From the NCBI GenBank assembly GCA_003354225.1, contig PIVH01000246.1, positions 1-6,740 of the forward strand: a stretch of DNA of 6,740 bases, given 5' to 3'. Numbering within the stretch: position 1 is the first letter of the stretch; each line of letters begins with the position of its first letter. Shown here piece by piece: positions 4,395 through 6,740 of the stretch. Made by a program: the position numbers and the translations under genes. This stretch comes from Globobulimina sp. (taxonomy: Eukaryota > Foraminifera > Rotaliida). The notes under the pieces are model-generated. The model searched no databases. It was not told the origin of the DNA and saw only the letters and a program-made list of their open reading frames with translations.

Positions 4395-6740
4395 ATGAAA
4401 ACGTCAAATTTAATAAAAAATGGATCAAACATGTCTCATTACCAAAGTATGGACGGAGCAGGAGATATTGCAGAAATGCAACAAAATGTATCAAACTCCA
4501 AACTGCTGAAACCACCAAAAACTACATCAGCAGATCGATCATCTTCATATATCGTGGAAGCTCGACGTGTACCATTTTACTCCTCCGGAATGGGTTTAAC
4601 ATTTAGTCAACAAAAACGTGCATGGGTAGATCCATGGGAAGCAAACCCCTCTGAACGATTCTTATCGGATTCACCACAAAATCCGAAAACATATCATATA
4701 AAATCTAATGCAAATATTGTATCATCCATAGAACCAAAACAATATAAACGTCCATTGCAATTTTCACATAGTTTAACATCTATGACATTTAATGCAGAAC
4801 AGTTTCCATATGCATCCATGAGTTATTTATATGAAGAAATCGAATCAAAACAAAATCACCATCTCGAGATTGATCCCAATTGCAATGTCTTAACACCACC
4901 AGATACAGCACAGAAGTTTGGTGCTTGGGATGGTGTCATGGCTGGCTGTTTATTGGTATGTACTGTATTATTTATCACAAATCATCACTTTAATATAATT
5001 TACAGAATATATTCGGAGTAATTATGTTTTTAAGGGTTGGATGGATTGTCGGTAATTGTGGTTTGTTTCATTGCTTCGTAATCGTAGATATAATATAAAA
5101 TATATACAATTGCAACTACAGGAATTTTATCAACGATTGGTATTATGTGCATATCGACGGCAGTTACAACATTAACTACTTTATCAATGAGTGCGATATG
5201 TACAAACGGTACAATCTTAGCTGGAGGAGCTTATTATATCATATCGCGGACATTAGGCCCTGCATTTGGTGGAAGTGTGGGGATATTGTTGTCGTTTGGA
5301 AATATGGTCGCATGCTCTATGTATTTGACTGGTTTTGCGGAGACATTGGTGGACAACCTCAGAGATGGTACAATGTACACAAAAAATTATAATTAAACAA
5401 CTGAATTTAATATATACTATATATATATATAGGAGTGCTAGCTCGTGATTTTAGTATTACCGGTGATGCAGTTAATGATGTACGTATTTGGTCCAATATT
5501 TTGCTTATTTTTGTACTCATCTTAACTCTTATTGGCTTGTCGTGGGTCATCAAAGCACAGATTGGTTTATTAGTGTTTATTTGTTTTGCAATATTGACAT
5601 TTTTTATTGGTTCATTTTATCAAACTAATGATGATATACTTTATGGTGTTGATGGATGGAGGAATGGTAACTTGAAAGAAAATCTTATGCCAAAATATGA
5701 GGATGATTATGATTTCTGGACTGTTTTAGCTATATTCTTTCCGGCTGTCACTGGTTAGGGATGTTTCTGTTTTTGTAAACAGATAATATATTTCAATGTA
5801 ATTTAATTATAAGGCATTATGGCAGGAGCTAATATCAGCGGAGATTTAAAGAATCCATCACATGATATTCCAAAAGGTATTACTAATTTGTATTAAAGGA
5901 AATATATTAAATAAATGATATATAGGCACACTGACAGCAGTTGGTATATCGTCAGTGGTGTATATGTTAATGGCATTGTTTGTCGGTGCAGTTGCTGCGA
6001 GAAAAGAGTTAATAGCAAATATATTAATCATGGCTGATATTTGTGTGGTGGATTATATCATATTCATCGGAATATATTCAGCAACATTATCATCAGCTAT
6101 TGCCTCTCTGGTTGGAGCACCACGTATTCTGATGGCAATTGTATGCATATATGTCTTGATTGCATGATATTATATTAATATATAACTTTATTATTAAATA
6201 TATATAGGCAGATGATAACATCATAGCAATACCAGGAATCGCTTACTTTGCTGTGACAGACTCGAGTGGGAATCCGGTGCGTGGGTATTTCTTATCATTT
6301 GCTGTGGCATTCATGTTTAACTGCATTGGGGAGCTAAATTTAATTGTTAGGTTCTATGACTTGTATCACTTCACTTCTATGTCAATAACATTCAAAAACA
6401 GGCACCGTTAATATCACAATTTTTTATTATTGTTTATTTGATTATCAATTTTGCATCGTTTGTAATGGAAATTTCTCATTCCCCTGGATGGCGGCCATCA
6501 TTTTCATATTTCAATCGTTATACAGGTTTATTGGGCGCTGCCTTATGTTTAACTATCATGTTTTTATTGGATTGGGGCTATGCGTTAGCAACAACATCCA
6601 TTGCATTCGCATTATATTTATTTATTTCATGGAAAGATCCAGGCGTTTCCTGGGGTGGTACTTTTGGTTCGAGATCAATATACACTGCGTATAGCTCCGT
6701 ATTACATCTTGGCTTAAACAAGAAAAAAATTGATGATATG
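4395..6740 (+). CDS. SLC12 cation-chloride cotransporter, NKCC-like ion sites; 3' end outside the window
   Basis: Eight exons (4395-4955, 5006-5060, 5122-5367, 5433-5753, 5814-5876, 5926-6140, 6208-6345, 6402-6740) join in frame to 646 residues and stay open at the window end. SLC12 proteins move Cl- with Na+ and/or K+ across the plasma or an internal membrane. Residues 1-180 are a cytosolic tail. TM1 has LNIFGVIMFLRVGWIVGNCG (187-206), then come GGAYYIISRTLGP (240-252), MYLTGFAET (272-280), FFPAVTGIMAGANISGDL (389-406), YSATLSSAIASLVGAP (466-481), NPVRGY (508-513) and SPGWRPSF (560-567). All twelve helices are present. Tyr273, Pro391 and Thr394 match the NKCC1 K+ site, and Ala468, Ser471 and Ser472 the Na+ site. 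The extracellular loops are short and lack N-glycosylation sequons in 350-382 and 440-460. The C-terminal domain only begins (about 611 onward). The start is the first ATG after an in-frame TAA at 4377; ATG 4431 is an alternative. Confidence 0.93.
4956..5005 (+). other. SLC12 intron 1 (50 nt, phase 0)
   Basis: GTATGT donor and TTTACAG acceptor. Splicing joins Leu187 to Asn188 within TM1, restoring the LNI(F/W)GV motif of the family. Confidence 0.9.
5061..5121 (+). other. SLC12 intron 2 (61 nt, phase 1)
   Basis: GTTTGT donor and ACTACAG acceptor, splitting the Gly206 codon as G|GA. The donor at 5061 gives WIVGNCG-ILS, matching the family's WIVGQAG. An alternative donor at 5052 would delete these three residues and was rejected. 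Confidence 0.82.
5368..5432 (+). other. SLC12 intron 3 (65 nt, phase 1)
   Basis: GTACAA donor and TATATAG acceptor, splitting Gly288 as G|GA. It ends in a long TA tract. Splicing joins ...DNLRDG to VLARDF, leading into the family's N-D-V/I-R-I segment. Confidence 0.82.
5411..5432 (+). repeat. TA-dinucleotide tract at the end of intron 3
   Basis: An almost pure TA run with one C interruption forms the 3' end of the intron, in the place where a polypyrimidine tract would usually be. It may vary in length between individuals. Confidence 0.6.
5754..5813 (+). other. SLC12 intron 4 (60 nt, phase 1)
   Basis: GTTAGG donor and TATAAG acceptor, splitting Gly395 as G|GC. Although its length is a multiple of three, retention gives an immediate in-frame TAG at the donor. 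Splicing joins FFPAVTG to IMAGAN, a core family motif. Confidence 0.88.
5877..5925 (+). other. SLC12 intron 5 (49 nt, phase 1)
   Basis: GTATTA donor and TATATAG acceptor, splitting Gly416 as G|GC. Splicing joins the DIPKG turn to TLTAVG at the start of TM7. The exon before it is only 63 nt. Confidence 0.88.
6141..6207 (+). other. SLC12 intron 6 (67 nt, phase 0)
   Basis: GTATGC donor and TATATAG acceptor at an ATT|GCA junction. Splicing joins GAPRILMAI to ADDN, as in the family (AP-R/K-hydrophobic-x-A-x-x-x-D). Confidence 0.9.
6346..6401 (+). other. SLC12 intron 7 (56 nt, phase 0)
   Basis: GTTAGG donor and AAAACAG acceptor at an ATT|GCA junction. Splicing joins GELNLI to APLIS, the family's D/E-L-N-x-I-AP-hydrophobic-S segment between TM9 and TM10. 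Confidence 0.9.

Noticed and set aside
4349-4606. Plus-strand frame overlapping SLC12 exon 1 in another phase
   Set aside because: It starts from TTG, resembles no family, and the overlapping frame leads directly into the SLC12 core.
5052-5121. SLC12 intron 2 with donor at 5052
   Set aside because: It would remove the residues matching the conserved QAG motif after WIVG; the donor at 5061 restores them in the same phase.
5147-5392. Second plus-strand frame over SLC12 exon 3
   Set aside because: It is a shifted reading of the exon encoding GGAYYIISR and MYLTGFAET, which is clearly the real frame.
5145-6167. Series of small separate membrane-protein genes
   Set aside because: Each piece ends at a GT or begins after an AG, and together they rebuild a continuous SLC12 protein; they are exons, not genes or pseudogene fragments.
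4395-6740. Assignment as a K+-Cl- cotransporter (KCC)
   Set aside because: TM8 reads SATLSS, as in Na+-coupled members, and TM6 continues AGANISGDL rather than the KCC-type AGSNRSGDL.
1-6740. Bacterial or viral origin, CRISPR array, insertion sequence
   Set aside because: Spliceosomal introns and lipid-anchor motifs mark eukaryotic nuclear DNA; no regularly spaced repeats, transposase or terminal inverted repeats were seen.

Overview
The window is from an AT-rich nuclear genome of a eukaryote, most likely a protist or another divergent lineage. Eukaryotic origin is shown by seven short GT-AG introns (49-67 nt) in one gene, eukaryotic lipid-anchor motifs (MGC at one N-terminus, CVVL at one C-terminus), and the absence of Shine-Dalgarno-spaced operons. 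All genes read cleanly with the standard code; TAA and TGA serve as stops. The species cannot be named from the sequence alone.

Layout. Bases 1-457 hold no gene I can support. Two single-exon genes then lie in tandem on the minus strand. One (458-1300) encodes a MOSC-domain protein of the mARC/YcbX-like molybdenum sulfurase C-terminal family. The other (1421-1960) encodes a Ctr/SLC31-type copper transporter. A compact 168-nt divergent interval (1961-2128) separates them from a run of plus-strand genes.

The first plus-strand gene (2129-3630) is an unrecognised protein. It has a helical N-terminal half, a glycine-rich region with solenoid-like repeats, a charged helix and a C-terminal CVVL prenylation box. 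It needs either a -1 frame change or a short intron near 3330. The second (3795-4142) is a 115-residue orphan beginning MGCVSS, a likely myristoylation/palmitoylation signal. The third (4395 to beyond 6740) is an SLC12 cation-chloride cotransporter, assembled here from eight exons. It covers the N-terminal domain, all twelve membrane helices and the start of the cytosolic C-terminal domain, which runs off the window.

How the genes relate. There is no sign of one pathway. Themes shared by neighbours are metal handling (copper uptake beside a molybdenum-cofactor enzyme) and membrane attachment or transport (two predicted lipid-anchored proteins followed by an ion cotransporter). The most informative results are the exon model of the cotransporter, its residues predicting binding of both Na+ and K+, and the odd repeat/CaaX protein with the frame break.
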